A stretch of DNA of 64,000 nucleotides from Litomosoides sigmodontis (GCA_963070105.1 OY718808.1:4627738-4691737); one strand, 5' to 3'. Shown: positions 15,035-28,541, counted from the first letter of the stretch. Numbers and translations are program-made. The notes: generated from the sequence alone by a model not told the origin.

Positions 15035-18000
15035 ATGGATAAAATCGTGAGCAGCGACAGATCTCGCGAAATTCTTAAAGAATACCACGAAAACAACAGA
15101 TTAGCGATATCTTTGATCGAGAGGCAAAATACAATGAGTACTTCTTGCACTCCATATTTTATGTAACCTTAACATTAGGTATTGTAATCATATCACAATG
15201 AAAAGTAGTGTTCCAGACATATTGAAAGCTTTTGACTTATTGGAACAAATGAGACAGAATTGGGATTACGAAAAAATCAGAGCAGAAGCTATGGAAGAAG
15301 AACTTCATCACAGGATTAAAGAAAAAGAGTAAGCTTTTTGTAATGTGGAAAAATTATGCAAATTTTTATCTTTCTTAGGCTGATTTTTCGTTATAATTTA
15401 GATATAAAAATCAGTGTATATTTGATTTTTTTAATTTCTTAATCTTTTCTCTATTGTACTGTCTATTCTTTATTTGTTTTGGATATCTATTAGTAACTGT
15501 TGGAAATATTTTTGATTGAAGCTCATTTACTACCAAGTTCTTTACGAGGTTTGCATTCACAAATTGCAAGACCTTGCATAAAGTATGAAAGTTGTTGAAT
15601 TCATGTGGTTTTAGCGGATTGCGAAAAGAAATTCGGATCTACAGAGAACAGCTTCGTGACGCTCGATCTCAAATTGCAACCTTAATGTCTGATAAGAAAA
15701 GCATGGAATATGATATCGCTGAGTGGGAAAGGAAGTTCGAACTTGTTAATGATCTTCTGAAGGTTGTCATTTACTTTAGTATCATTTAGTACTTTCAGTC
15801 AAAGTTGCGACAGAATTTGATTCATTATTTTTGAAAGCATTGTTTTCATTCTATTAAACACGTTATTTTTTTTTAGGATCAGTCACACCTAAGCATGGAG
15901 GATCGACAGAAATTGTTCGCAAATGGTCACTTACTAAATAAAAAACCTGCTATACTACGCGGAACACATCTGAATTTCTCACGTGACTCATCAGATGGAG
16001 AAAACATAGACTATGATAAAACTGCCGATACACTTGACATTTCATCAAATGAAATGGAAGAATCGCGTCTACGAAGTGGAAAAGTTTACAGAAAGCAAGT
16101 GGCATCAGTTTGTTTTGATTTAATAATTAATTGAAAACATTTTTGATATCGCTTATTTTCTGAAGTTCAGATCCTACAGTATGGCTTCGCTGGCAACAAA
16201 ACGCGTCTCAGCAATTGTTAGCAAGCGACCTAAAAAAAGTATGGTGATAGATACTGTTGAGGAAGAAGTGGTAAGGTTTAAATTTATTCTTTTAATACTA
16301 CGCTTTCAAAGTTAACGTCGCCATTTACTTTTTGGTTTACATATTTTTAATATGTAAATCTACAATTTTTAAAAATTTATTATTTTTAATTTCAATACAA
16401 TCCTCCGCTGAAATGTAGTTAGCCTTAATATTTAATGAGTTTTAGGAAGCTCCTTGTAAACGACTTAAGGATGAATCAGAAGCACATATTACAACAGTAG
16501 TGGCTACAATGAACGCTGAATGCAATAAATCACCTGTAGCTAAAATAACTACTCCAAGTTCAATGAATCGATCATTATCTGCAGCCAATACTGTCAATGT
16601 TCGTTTGTTTTTTTTTCCTGCTAGGCACCAGTTTCTTGATTCCATTTCTGCGGAATTCAGAAGATTTAATTTCTTAAAAATTTTATCCTTTTGACTTCGA
16701 GTCAGTAGATTAATGAAGAAAAATGAAATGGCGATGCATTATGTTTTTAGAAATCAGAAGAGACGCTTACATTGCCAACTACACCGCGATGTGAAATCAG
16801 TTCAGTCGACCTGTTAGTTATTTATCCATAAAATTAAATGCTAGCATTTATTCGTAAAAAAAGGAGGAAGGAAAGGGAAACTTGCCTTTTGCGTAATTAT
16901 CCGGCTTCACATTTTCTGCCATGTTGTTGAACCCACTTGATTGCTAACATTGTCTTTAGCCTGTAGTATGCAGGCAGCAGTATTTGTTTATCGGCATGGA
17001 TACTAATATCCACAACATTAACTACGTGAAAAACAACGAAATACTAATACAATACAAACTAATACAAATAACTGCAGCTAGTTGCATGAAGAATTTTTTT
17101 GATCATAGACTAAGGTTGTTTGAGCAAACTGCCGATTTAACTGTCGATGACTTTCCTTTCCTATTAACAAATCGCTTCGTCTAAATCTTCCAAACTCTCG
17201 CTAACCTTGTGAAACATGTTTATGCCATTCACCAACGCAGTAACTTATAAGAATTAGTCACCTGTAGCTGTACAACGCATGCCTGTTGTCACATGCTAAA
17301 TTAAAAGCTTTGGATTGAAACAAACTCTGTAAGTCACGCATTTCACGATGGAAGGAGTTTGGTATATATTTAAAATTAATAAATTTTTGAGCAAGGCGAG
17401 CATAATTTTTTAAATTTATCCATCATTTTTTATTGAATTTCCTAATTAGAGAACTCTATTTTCTAGTTCACCTTTACGGATTATAAATGATTATCGGTAA
17501 AATGCCAGAACCTGATGTAATGAAAATCTTTCGTTTATTTTCTCAGAAAGAAAAATGAAATGGAATTCTATTATTTTGCTTATATCATTATACCTGCGTG
17601 ATTAAGTAGCACAAGTGATTTATGAGTTAGATTTGTGGACACTATTATCTGCATTGTTCAGTGTCAAATACTCTATGTAAGAACGGATTTCTGTTGAATT
17701 TCAACGGAGATTGAATTAACAAATCTGAACGCTTTTGTACTAATATTTCTTCACCCAATCATGTAATCTTATTCCTATAAGAGTCATCAGATCTAATGCG
17801 CATGTAAATATATTCAACACTGGAATAATGCACGAGAACAAAAGCACAAGAATTTATAAAACTTGTCACAGGTTGTTTTTTTCGCAGCATTGAATTTGTC
17901 CCGCAAAATCTTTTCCGGGACGAAATTTAGAACCCTTTGACTTTGGTCTTTATCTAATTGATTAGAATGTCAACCGCCTTTTTCGTGGCGTATTTTTCTT

Positions 18001-20270
18001 CTCCAGTTGCAATGTGACAAGATATATGATGTAATGTTTTATGAAAAACAATGCTCTAATCACTAATTTTCTTCCGTCAAAAGTAATTAGATAAGTTGTA
18101 ATTGATTTTAAATACATGCAAATGATATTTTTAAAGGACAACTCCACTGAGTAGTGTAAAAACATGGACTCACGGCGCATCAATCTCGACACGTCCGCAT
18201 ACGTACACAAATCACAGTTCAATTCTTGGAGATCACTGCGAGGTGTGTAAAGGATGGATTGGAATTGTTGGAAAGCAGGCATATAAATGTTGCGGTAGTA
18301 TTTTTGAAGTTTCAATAAATAAAATTTTTTTAGAAATCGTTCATGACATTCTATGACAAATTTAAATGAAATAATTATTAAAATGTCACTAAACATGGAC
18401 AAGCTAAACTTTTGACTCTTAAATCTTTGAAAGTTTTTAAAGAATGAAATGTGTTTGATCTAAACATATAGAAATTTATGAAATGTCTTTGATCTAAACA
18501 TGTAGAAATTTATTTTTCTGTGTAATAATGCTTAGTATGAAAAATAACGCTTTAATCACTAATTCTTCCGTCAAAAGTAATTAAATAAGTTGTAATTAAC
18601 TTTAAATATATGCAGATGAATACATCTAAGGAATGTTGTGATATTTCCATAATGAAAGTTATGGAAATATCACAACATTCCTTGAATATGCATTTTTACA
18701 TTCGCATTACTTCAGATTGCGGTTTACATATCCATAAAGCATGCATCGATAATGCACCTGTGCCTTGTGTACCACGAACTCCAGTATCTCGGACACCTGC
18801 TAAACAACGTCCACGCTTGAAAGATTTATGTCCTTCTACACAGCCTATGATACCACCAATTCTTATTCATTGCATTTTGGCCCTAGAAAGGGACCGATTA
18901 TGCTCGGAGGGCATTTACCGAATTCCTGGGTAGTTTGTTGGATTCTTTAGTTTTAAATTAATTTTGAAAAAAAAGCTTTTCAAAAACATAAGTTAAAAAA
19001 CTAAGGGGATTTCGTGTAAGAATTTCATGTTTCGAGCCATATCCTGCTACTTTCAGGGATGACGGTCAGGTTCAGAAATTATTAAATGAATTTCAAAGCG
19101 GCCGCTCTGTTCCAAAACTGGATTATTACGACACAGAAACAATAACGAGTTGCGTTAAGCAATTCCTAAACAAGCTGCGGGTTCGTTCGATGAATATTTC
19201 TTGATTTTCTCCTTAATTTTATTTGTTATTAATAAGTTACGAATATTCGTTAAATCCTGTAAATTTGTAGATTTCTTTATTTACAGAATTTTTTCTATAG
19301 ATTCCGACTTATAGGATCCAGTAATTCCAAGCACATCCTGGGAGGAATTTGTAAATGCTGCTAAGACGAATGACGTCGAAGCTCTGAATCACGGCATCAT
19401 GGATTTACCCTATCCAAATCGAGATACACTTGCTTTCCTCTGTGCTCATTTTCAGAAGGTTGGTTTATTGGTAAAAAATTTAGGTAAAAAATTATTGGTA
19501 AAAATTTTAGGAACCTTATAGGTAAAAAATATTGTTCAAAGTGTTCAAGTTTTCTAATTTTAGAAACATCCACTTCACTCTGTAGTAATTTTGTTTATCA
19601 GTGAAACCATTGCAATTGACTGCAGTTTTTTGAATTGAAATGGAAAAAACTGGGGAAAACTTTTTTTTTAATCGATACCGTACGCCACTGTTGGCCAGTT
19701 TTTTTGTTTCAGATTTGTGATAACTATATTCAAAACAAGATGCCTCAAAATATTCTAGCACGCTGCGTTGCAGCAATGATTGTAGGCCCAGCCCCTCCAC
19801 ATGTAGTGAAAGATGACGAAGAGAGAAAGCAGGTTCATATTTAAGTGCATTTTATATCATACAGAGTTCTGGTGGAAATACAATAAACAGAAAGTATAAA
19901 AGAAAACATAATTTGGTACTTGTTTTGCAGATAATGGTTATGTCAGCTTTGCTTAAAATGCCTTCCGACTATTGGCCTAAATTCTACAATTTTGATAACG
20001 GAATACCACTGATCAATAGCCCTAAATAGTAAGTAACAATTCTACAAGGCAGAACAAAGATAAATCTTTTAAAGCGTTTCCATAAATTAGCAAGCGCATC
20101 ACTGAAATATTTTCAGCGTATGTGACAACAGAAAACCCGTGAGAACTCCTTATAAGAATCCAAATAAATCAATTTTGGGACCAGTTGAAACTCCACCATC
20201 TGGACAAAAAACAAATACGTATCAACCGAAATTGTCTAGACGAAAGCATTTCCTCGGCGACATTTTTTGA
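15035..20270 (+). CDS. cyk-4: Rac GTPase-activating protein 1 / CYK-4 homologue, copy 1
   Basis: Centralspindlin subunit: its coiled coil binds kinesin-6 (MKLP1) and its GAP domain acts on Rho-family GTPases during cytokinesis. Exons: about 15035-15162, 15206 or 15209-15328, 15615-15762, 15877-16094, 16171-16270, 16446-16598, 16751-16812, 18137-18294, 18716-18929, 19057-19180, 19315-19458, 19713-19832, 19931-20028, 20117-20270. Domain order: coiled coil ([19 protein letters not shown]), Ser/acidic linker, C1 zinc domain ([23 protein letters not shown]), RhoGAP with arginine finger GIYRIPG and the [11 protein letters not shown] helix, then a tail with [10 protein letters not shown] as in RACGAP1. 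The first-intron call is uncertain because it would be only 43-46 nt. Intron 16095-16170 starts with GC. The GAP block reads [11 protein letters not shown], differing from copy 2. Confidence 0.92.
18041..18620. repeat. Pair of about 85-bp direct repeats around the C1 exon of copy 1
   Basis: 18041-18127 and 18537-18620 are nearly the same sequence (shared core TTCCGTCAAAAGTAATTA and flanks, a few substitutions and one short indel). The first copy ends right before the C1 exon at 18137. The second ends just before the inverted repeat at 18628. Between them lies a smaller tandem pair of about 34 nt (18445-18479 and 18480-18513). Confidence 0.8.
18628..18683. repeat. Perfect 25-bp inverted repeat with 6-nt loop
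   Basis: The left arm 18628-18652 and right arm 18659-18683 are exact reverse complements, separated by TGAAAG. It sits in the intron 18295-18715 of RACGAP1 copy 1, 32 nt before the acceptor of the next exon. It would form a hairpin in the pre-mRNA, and on either strand of DNA. Confidence 0.95.
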
Positions 20271-21603
20271 ATATGGATTTGCTTCATGTTTCCGATATGA
20301 AGATACTTTTATTCTGATGTAGTTTTCAAGACTTTTTTTTGAAGGACAGCTAATAACCGTTATGAAGTCGGCGTTTAGCAGCATAAGTGATGTCATGCTT
20401 CCTTTTCTCTTATGTATGTTGTCGTAATGAAATGGAACTTGTCAGCACGTTCGATGAAGCATGTCAGGTTTCCAAGAGTAAATTTTTCAGTGTATTTCCC
20501 TGGACTTCTCTTTCATCAAACTTGTCTATAACTAAGCTGAATTCTCCACACGTCTTAGTATTCCACTCATTATCTTATGCTAATCCTTTTAGTAACTGGA
20601 ACAAAGATGTACTTCATTAGACTTACCTTGAGGAACGTTTTCCGAACCTCTATGCTTGACATGTTGTTATGCAATGTGCAATTTACTGTTGATAGCAGTA
20701 CAGAGAACTCTTGAAAACTCTATACTTTCCACTACTTGTTTGAAACACTTTAGCAAGTGATATATTAGATTTGACTCTAACTTTCAAGCTGAAAAGCCAA
20801 ATTTACGTGTCAGATAACATTGCTCGAAGTAAAAGTAAACATTTTGATGATAATAATTCGGTCGTGTGAATGTAATACTGAAATTTTTGAAATATGGATT
20901 TCTGTTTTTGTTTTCCCCATGTCCATGTTTTCCGATGATCATAGCGCAATAACATTTTGTATACATCACCTCGCTTTTTCATTATCATTTACTGATTCAT
21001 GTTTGAAGACAATTAACATCTTATTGTGTGTGAGATAGTAGTTAAAATGTGCACCTGGCAAAATTATGCTAGGAATCTTCGTGACATCAATAAAGTATTT
21101 TACGTTTATATCAGTTTTGCTTGAAACGCGGTAACGGTTCGATTCGATTTCTGATCTGGCAAAGTACAAGAGAAAAAAAAAAACTGCGTAACAACTCCTC
21201 TCGTGGAAATGAAGTGTTCGTGCTTAGTGCTGCAACAGTAGTTCTTAAATTATAAATGGCGGGAAGAAGATGGTAGACAATCTCAAGATTCGTCTTTCTC
21301 GAAGCAAGTACTTTGTGACATCTGATAATATGCATTACTATTTCACATGGTTGCAGAATTATCGTTTTTTGGGTTTTCCGTATGTGGTAATGCGTGTGTT
21401 TTAGTAACATATGTTCATTCATTGATTCTTTTTTACTCACTCTTTAATACATGTGAAAATATTGTTCTGGAATAGCTATTGCAAGTTTACAGCTCCTTAT
21501 CGTTTCTTTGTTGCCATTTTGTGGCGAATCGCAACGTCGTCATATCGTTCTCGTGTACCTGTGCTTTGTGTGAAATAAAGGCCTATTAATCTCCTGTTTA
21601 GAC
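20271..21603. other. Spacer between the two RACGAP1 copies
   Basis: Contains the 3' region of copy 1 and the 5' region of copy 2. Short open frames occur on both strands, but none has acceptor-donor support or family resemblance. No shared repeat with the genes was noticed. Confidence 0.4.
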
Positions 21604-24600
21604 ATGAAAAAAGTGATGAATGATAATATTTGCTATGATAGGTCACGTATCATCTTGAATGAGTATGCCGAAACAGTCGGTATTGCCAGATGTCTTGTGG
21701 AAGGACGAAACAGTTGTAAGTTCGTCATTTTTTGAAATGAAATTACATTTGATTATATTAAAACGCTTAGAAATAATCTTGCCTGTATAATGTCTGCCAA
21801 AAACCACCACCAAGTTGGTAGTCAGACAACTGCATAACTTGGTGCTTTTGTTGTACTTCTTAGTTTCAACTTATAAAAAAATTCATTAGGAAACTAATGG
21901 TGGTTTTGAAATTATATTTATGTAAAATATTCATTGTACAAGATATTTAAAGTTCGAAATCATTTTTACAGTGTTTATTTGCAATAATAACAAGTTAGTG
22001 AACTGTGATTCTTCCATGTAGTTCTATACCCTCCTGATGAGAATTTTATTTAATTCTTTTAATTATTACTTCTTTACGTTGCTATAACGGTGTACGTTCA
22101 TGATTTTGCATTGAGCCATCGTAGATAGCCATAACATTGCACCATCGTAGATAGACTGTGTAGATTGCATCTGACAGAAAATGATGCTTAACTGTTTGTT
22201 TAACATTAATTGAAATCCTACCACTAGCGTCCAATATGGAAAAAACTAAGTCTCCATGTAACAGTTAGTAACAAAATGCTATTGAGTTGGTGAATGAACA
22301 TTCATATACAGTATAAAAAAAACATCACTTTCTGGTTAACTTTTATTCAGTTTTTTGTTATACCGTTATCAATGTTTAAAAATATTTAACATATCTTTCG
22401 TAATTTTTTTGAAATTGTGTAAACTATTTCTTTTCAGATAACGAATTCATAAATCTTCTTGATATAATGGAAAACATGCGGCAAAACTGGAATGCAGAGA
22501 AATTAAGAGCGGACGCTTTACAGGAACAGATGAATACTCAGGAATATGATTACAGGTGAATTAGAACAATATTACTTTTTATGTTGGAAACATGTTTTTG
22601 TAAAATTCGATGAAAAGGTGAACCGAAGAGTGCTACCTAGACATATGTTGTAGTTTGACTGAAAATTCATGAATCTTTTAGTCCTGTGCTGAATTTTATA
22701 ATCCGTTAGAGCATTCTGCTTAATGCTAAAACGGTTTTTTCAATCCGTCCTTAAATTTTTTTCCCGTTATATTTCTTTATGATTTTACATCTGATGCTTA
22801 AATCCGTTCTGAAACTTTGACTTGTGGATGTGACTTTTAAAGAAACATTTGGAAAAATTGGAAACAAATAAAATAAACTAAAGAAGAGATGAGTAAAATT
22901 TTTGAACCTAAATTAAAAAATTCTATGCATCAGGAAAAATTTGAAAGAAACAGCTAAATTAGAAACAAGGAATGTTTCAAAAACTATGCTTCTGAAACGA
23001 TCATAGTCATATAGGTGATTTATGCTCAATTTTGATTGCATCTTTCGTATTTAGCGTGAGGTATATGAATTGTTAAACTCTTGGTGAACTTGCATCGTTA
23101 TTTCCAGTGGATTACGACAGGAAAATGGGATATATAAAGAGCAGCTTCGAGATGCACGTGCTCAGATTGCCACATTGATGTCCGACAAACAAAAATTAGA
23201 GCGCGATATGGTTGAGCTGGAAAGAAAATTTGCATTAGTCAATGAATTATTGAAGGTTTAAACTGAAGTCTGTAATCTGTTAAGGGAATTCAATAATAAC
23301 TATGTTTTCCACCTGTTTCCTTCAAAGTCGAACTGTTTTAGAGCGACCAGGCATTACTGAGACAGGAGGACAGGCAGAAATTATCACTTTTGAACTACAA
23401 ATCATTCTTTTATGAACCAATTACGGTCGAAGGACAGACACACCGCATGCGACGTGGTATTTCCCGAACACTTTCGCGTAGCGAAGATACTGATTGTGAC
23501 AAAACGGGTGATTCCATGGATATATCGTACGATGACTCTGACGAGTCTCATTTACGGGACGGTAAAGTGTACAGGAGGTGAAAAAATTTCTTTGCAATTA
23601 TCGTGATTCTTTTTTCTATTTCAATTTTGGTAGCTTTGCTGTGTTTCTTTACTTTAAAATTTTTTTTAGATCACGAAGTTTAGCGGTTTTTCCAAGTACC
23701 CAAGTACTCATGAAGCGTTCAAAAGAATCCAGAAGGATGAATATTGTTGAAGAAGAAATGGTAAGTTCTGAATATTTGTAAAAGGTATTTTTTCGGCAAC
23801 AGTATAGTGCATTCTACAACACTGTGTAGCAATATAGTGTTGTAGAAAATAGTACTGTGTCACCTGTATCGTATGTCTGAGTCTGTATTTCAATACTGGG
23901 AAGTTGATGACTCAGTCTAAGATACCGAAAAAAGATGCTAGTTTCGCGCTGTATGTTTCGTTTTCATTGTTAACATGTAGTAGAGTTTCTTGACTCATGT
24001 TTCTCACATAACTCCGAAGGGCACACCGAGCAAACGATCAAAAGATGGAACTGAAACTAGCATCTTATGCAAACGATCAAAAGATGGAACTGAAACAATT
24101 ATTACAACCACAACAATGACTATAGATCCGGATAGAAGAAAACCACAAATTTCTAGTGTTTCACTCCGACGTTCTAATCGGTCAATGTCGGAGTCAAATA
24201 TTCTAAATGTTTGTTTAAATTGTTATTTTTTCAAGTACTTTATATTTTTGCGCAAGCCTATTTCGTGAGTGATGTACGATTTCGTGATGTGCGGTTTCTA
24301 TCTCTTGCATAGCTTCTCCAGTTTTCATTTGTGACTGCTGAATGAACAAAGATAATTAAATTTCTAATATCCATACCGTATCGTTTCAGCAAAACGAAGA
24401 AACCACAACTGAATCAACGACTAAATTTTGTGCAGTTACCCCACGGTGTGGAGCCAGTGCGCTCGATTTGTAAGGCTTATGTACAGTATTTGATAGATGC
24501 ATGAGAGCAAGTATACGTTTTCATGTACTCGTAACTTCAATCATTCTAACTTCTGCCGTCTTATCACAAAATAATTAAGATTAGTGCTGTCTTTTTTATT

Positions 24601-26895
24601 GAAATTAATGCTTTAGCTAGAAGTATTCTTCTACCACAAGCGTGCGCTTTATCATGATAAAAAAATTATCTTACTGATGCAACCAAATCCTGTGAAAGTC
24701 AAATTAGTTTGTATGTAAATGATGTACAAACTTTTTTTGTGTGTGTATTCTTGAAGCTTTCGTGGTAGCTGTGTTGGGCGAAACAATGCAGCTTTTTGAA
24801 AACTGATGAACTTTTGGTGGCGTAAGCTAATTTTGAATTTCTATAAATTAATTTTGCTGAAATTTCATGAGAAATTTGGGCGGTTAAGTGCCGTTTGGAA
24901 ATTGAAAAGAAGAAATGGCTTTTTTTCAAAAAAAGAAAAATTGAGGATATTTTTATCTGAAACGATTTGCATGTACTTTTTTGACCATCCATTTTCAGAA
25001 TTTTAGATATTAAGAGACATTATTTTTTGAGCATGAATTTTGATTGCATAATCTACTGTTTGACAGTTTAGGCACACTCCATGTACAGTCACTAAAACTT
25101 GGACTAATGGTTCTTCAATCGAAACTAGACCACATACTTTCGTCAATTTTACGTCGATTCTTGGTGATCGCTGTGAGGTATGCAACCGGTGGATTGGGCT
25201 TGCTGGAAAAGCGGCTTACAAATGTGCAGGTTACCGAAGCTTAGTTTTGACAAGAGCAAATTTCAGAGAAGTCACTTGTTATAATTTTTTTTCGTTGAAC
25301 ATTGTCTAGTTAGTTCACTTATAATATTTACATTGACAACACCCAAGCAGTTTCGGACTTTTTTTCAGTTTTATATTCCCGTAATATGTTCAGATTGTGG
25401 AATTCGTTTGCATAAGTTGTGTACAAGAAATGCTCCGATTCCCTGTGTACCTCGTACGGTAACACCTCGTACTCCTGGTAAGCAGCGTCCTCGGCTGAAA
25501 GATTTTTGTCCATCAATTCAACCCATGATTCCTTCTCTCATCATACACTGCGTCCTCGCTTTAGATAAGGATCGTTTGAGTACAGAAGGCATTTATAGAA
25601 TACCCGGGTAAAAATTTCTTCTTTCCATAACTACTTTTTGAATTAGAAACAGTAAAAGTATTAGTTGTTTCCTAATTTTCATTTCTTTCTGTAATTAAAG
25701 GACTTCTCCTACTTTCAGTCAGGAATCACAAATTGTTAAATTATTGAATGAATTCAAAAACGGGCGCTCACTGCCTAAATTGGAATATCATGACACCGAA
25801 ACAATCACTGGTTGCATAAAACGCTTCCTAAGGGAAATACGAGTTAGTTGGTCAAAATTTATAGATTTTGATCTATTTTAATTTACACTTATATTGACAG
25901 TTTCGAACGTATTAATCTTTAGGATCCAGTTATTCCGATGTCATCTTGGGACGAATTTACAAGTGCCGCGGAACATGATGACTTCGAGGCTTTGAACCGC
26001 TCAGTAATGGATTTACCGTTTCCAAACAGAGACACTCTCGCATTTCTTTGTTCTCATTTCCAGCGGGTTCGCATTTTTCACAACTTATATATTCATTCAT
26101 TTTCCTGGAATGATTTGAGGAATTTTCAGGTTTGTGATAATCATTCACGAAACAAGATGTCTCCAGAGGTCTTAGCTCGTTGTATTGCTCCGACAATTAT
26201 TGGCCACCCCCCGCCACGTGGCATAAGTATAGCACAGAATGCTGATGATATAGCAAAGCAGGTCATTGTTAGTTTGTAAATGAATTTAATGGTTGTTGAA
26301 AGTCTTCAATATGTATAAAGCATTGAAGATATTGATATTTGTGGAAAAAAGATCCATTTCAGATTATGGTATTGTTGGCTTTGCTTAAAATGCCACAAAA
26401 CTATTGGCCGAAGTTCTATGCTTTTGATCAGGAAAAACCTCTGCTGAAAACTCCTTCAGGGTAGACATATGTTTAAATATTACGGCACTTTTTGAAGCAG
26501 AATTATACATGATGTAATGCTGATGCAATAATTCATGTCTTCCTCATTTGACTAAATGCCGATTTTGAGTAAGGGAAAATGGAAGCATGGTTAATCTTTT
26601 AATTCACTGCATATTCTAGCATTGCACATTCTAGTGTGCGATATAATATTTTAGTTAGCTTTAGTTAGCATGAAACTTTTTGGAGTTTTGCAGTGCACCA
26701 ATCTCAACACTTACCTGCCATAAAGAAAGTAAGACTCCAGTGCAATCTTCATTTAAAGTCTCGAGCAACAATGGCCTAAAGAATCCGGATAAGTTAACGT
26801 TGGGACCAGTTCGAACACCATCAACTGCAAACCAACCAAAAGAATTTCAGCCTTTATGGAGCAAACGCGGGAAGGTTTTTGCTGATTTATACTAA
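21604..26895 (+). CDS. Rac GTPase-activating protein 1 / CYK-4 homologue, copy 2
   Basis: Tandem paralogue of the preceding gene. Exons: 21604-21715, 22438-22555, 23108-23255, 23342-23577, 23670-23760, about 24020-24208 (or from 23984), 24390-24469, 25072-25229, 25394-25607, 25719-25842, 25923-26066, 26130-26261, 26363-26460, 26694-26895. Five exons of the C1/GAP half have the same lengths as in copy 1 (158, 214, 124, 144 and 98 nt), with the same phases. Domains: coiled coil ([19 protein letters not shown]), C1 ([23 protein letters not shown]), RhoGAP with GIYRIPG and [11 protein letters not shown], then a tail with LTLGPVRTP. The linker has a 13-codon tandem repeat (KRSKDGTET twice). Linker and tail have diverged widely from copy 1, so the duplication is old, and both frames are intact. 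Confidence 0.92.
24030..24096 (+). repeat. In-frame tandem repeat in RACGAP1 copy 2 linker
   Basis: The 28-nt string beginning GCAAACGATCAAAAGATGG occurs at 24030-24057 and again at 24069-24096. The 39-nt period equals 13 codons, so the frame is kept. It encodes a basic KRSKDGTET unit twice. Copy 1 has a single related KRLKDESEA. Confidence 0.9.
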
Positions 26896-28541
26896 TTTTC
26901 AACTTATTAAGAATGCTTGAAGTGATTAATTTACTAGTAGTATTATCGAATGTGTAATAGTCACATTGTCTGAAGTAATTAAAAATGCGGAAATGTAACG
27001 TGTTTATAGCAAAGTTCTCATTAAAAAAAGTTATTCCTTAGCGAGAGTCATCTCTGACCTCTGACGGCTACTTGGTGTTACTTGCTATGAAATTTAACAT
27101 CGTTGCTTTTTCGCTTTTCATGTCAGAGGCTAGAAAGTCAGCTGTTGATTCCATTCGAGATGTACCAGCCATCGGGAAAATAACAGTTAATGCAGTTAAT
27201 CATTTGTTTTGTAGTTAGGCAATCTGTAATTTTCTAGTGCTTGTAATTCAAATACACTGGTTTGTGCTCACTTTGTAGTTTAATTTTGTTATAAATCACA
27301 CATCAAAAATAAAATCCTGGTGAAATAGAGATGGATTTTTTCCGAATTTTTTTGTATTTTTTGCAGTGACAAGTCTGTTCGTTACCTAATGCTGCTACGT
27401 CTTTTGTGGTATTGTACGTTCGTTCTTTGCGTTTTCTGTGCAGTATTTTCCTGCAAAATTAGTGTAATTTGTAAATGGGAGTGGAAATCTTATGCTACAC
27501 TTATGTCTATAATTTAAGTTGCACAACATTTTCACGAACTCTTTCCAAAATTACTTTTTTTTTCTTTTTTTTTTTTTTATTTGATATCTTCATCTGCGCT
27601 CAATTATTTTCTGAGCAACATTTACGTTCATATCATATCTCCACAATCTATTGCCCTGTTTGTTAAAGGTCCTTAGATATTAAATCAAATGCTATGACTA
27701 CATCTTTGTCTCTTCCACTGAGTGCGAACATGAGAAGTTAGAAGCGGTTTTAAAGGATATGCAAAAGTCAGTTTATACTACAAAGATATGAGTATGTTGC
27801 ATTTGTCGGAAAGAATATTAACAGTAAAGTCGGATGAAATGCAGTACTTCTTTCGAAGTTTTATTGACCAATATGAAGTGATGAACTGACGTTGTTGGTT
27901 CACCTAGTTCATTCGCTTCATCTAATTTCATTTAATTGTAGGTAACTATTTTTCATGTGAACTAGATTGGTATAGGAAACGAATACAATTAGTTATACTC
28001 CAGTCATCTGGAACGGTCGGTAGCTTTGAAGCATTTCTGCTATGAAACATTAAAATGAAACATGCAGTGGAATATATTTACAAATTCCCTTCGTTCCGTC
28101 TGATTCTAAGCAAAACTCTTGCAAGCTCGTCACAATGTTGTGAAGGAATTAGTATGTTGGTATGCTAGGAAGAGCTACAGGATGTTCACAAAACATTAGC
28201 AATAAGGGTAAACATGAATAGCTGAATGATAATTTGAAAAATAACATGGTCTAGCACTCTGCCTAAATTATACAATAATTGTGGCTCATATTGGCAACTG
28301 TTCCATCTAGTTTCAAAAATTTCAGCAGTGCAAAGATCAAAGAACTAATGCAATTAAATTGTGATGAGTTGTTCAGAAAAACTACAAACCCCGCTCGATG
28401 GTCCCCTCTAGTAGTATCGAAAACTGTTTAGGACTACAGCAAAACGTAGTGGCCTTAAAAGATATGAAGTCTTGCAAACGATATGTAATAAAGATGATAA
28501 CAATAATAAACATGCAAAGTCAGGCCTTGTCTAGCATGAAT
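26896..28541. other. Convergent intergenic region
   Basis: Lies between the 3' ends of RACGAP1 copy 2 and the zinc-finger gene. A short stretch at about 27720-27890 on the plus strand has two adjoining coding-like frames (CEHEKLEAVLKDMQKS, then SDEMQYFFRSFIDQYE). They are offset and have no plausible intron between them, so this could be a decayed exon. Otherwise nothing was recognised. Confidence 0.3.

Noticed and set aside
17962..18402. 146-codon minus-strand frame
   Set aside because: It overlaps the RACGAP1 C1 exon in antisense. The plus-strand zinc-domain match explains the sequence.
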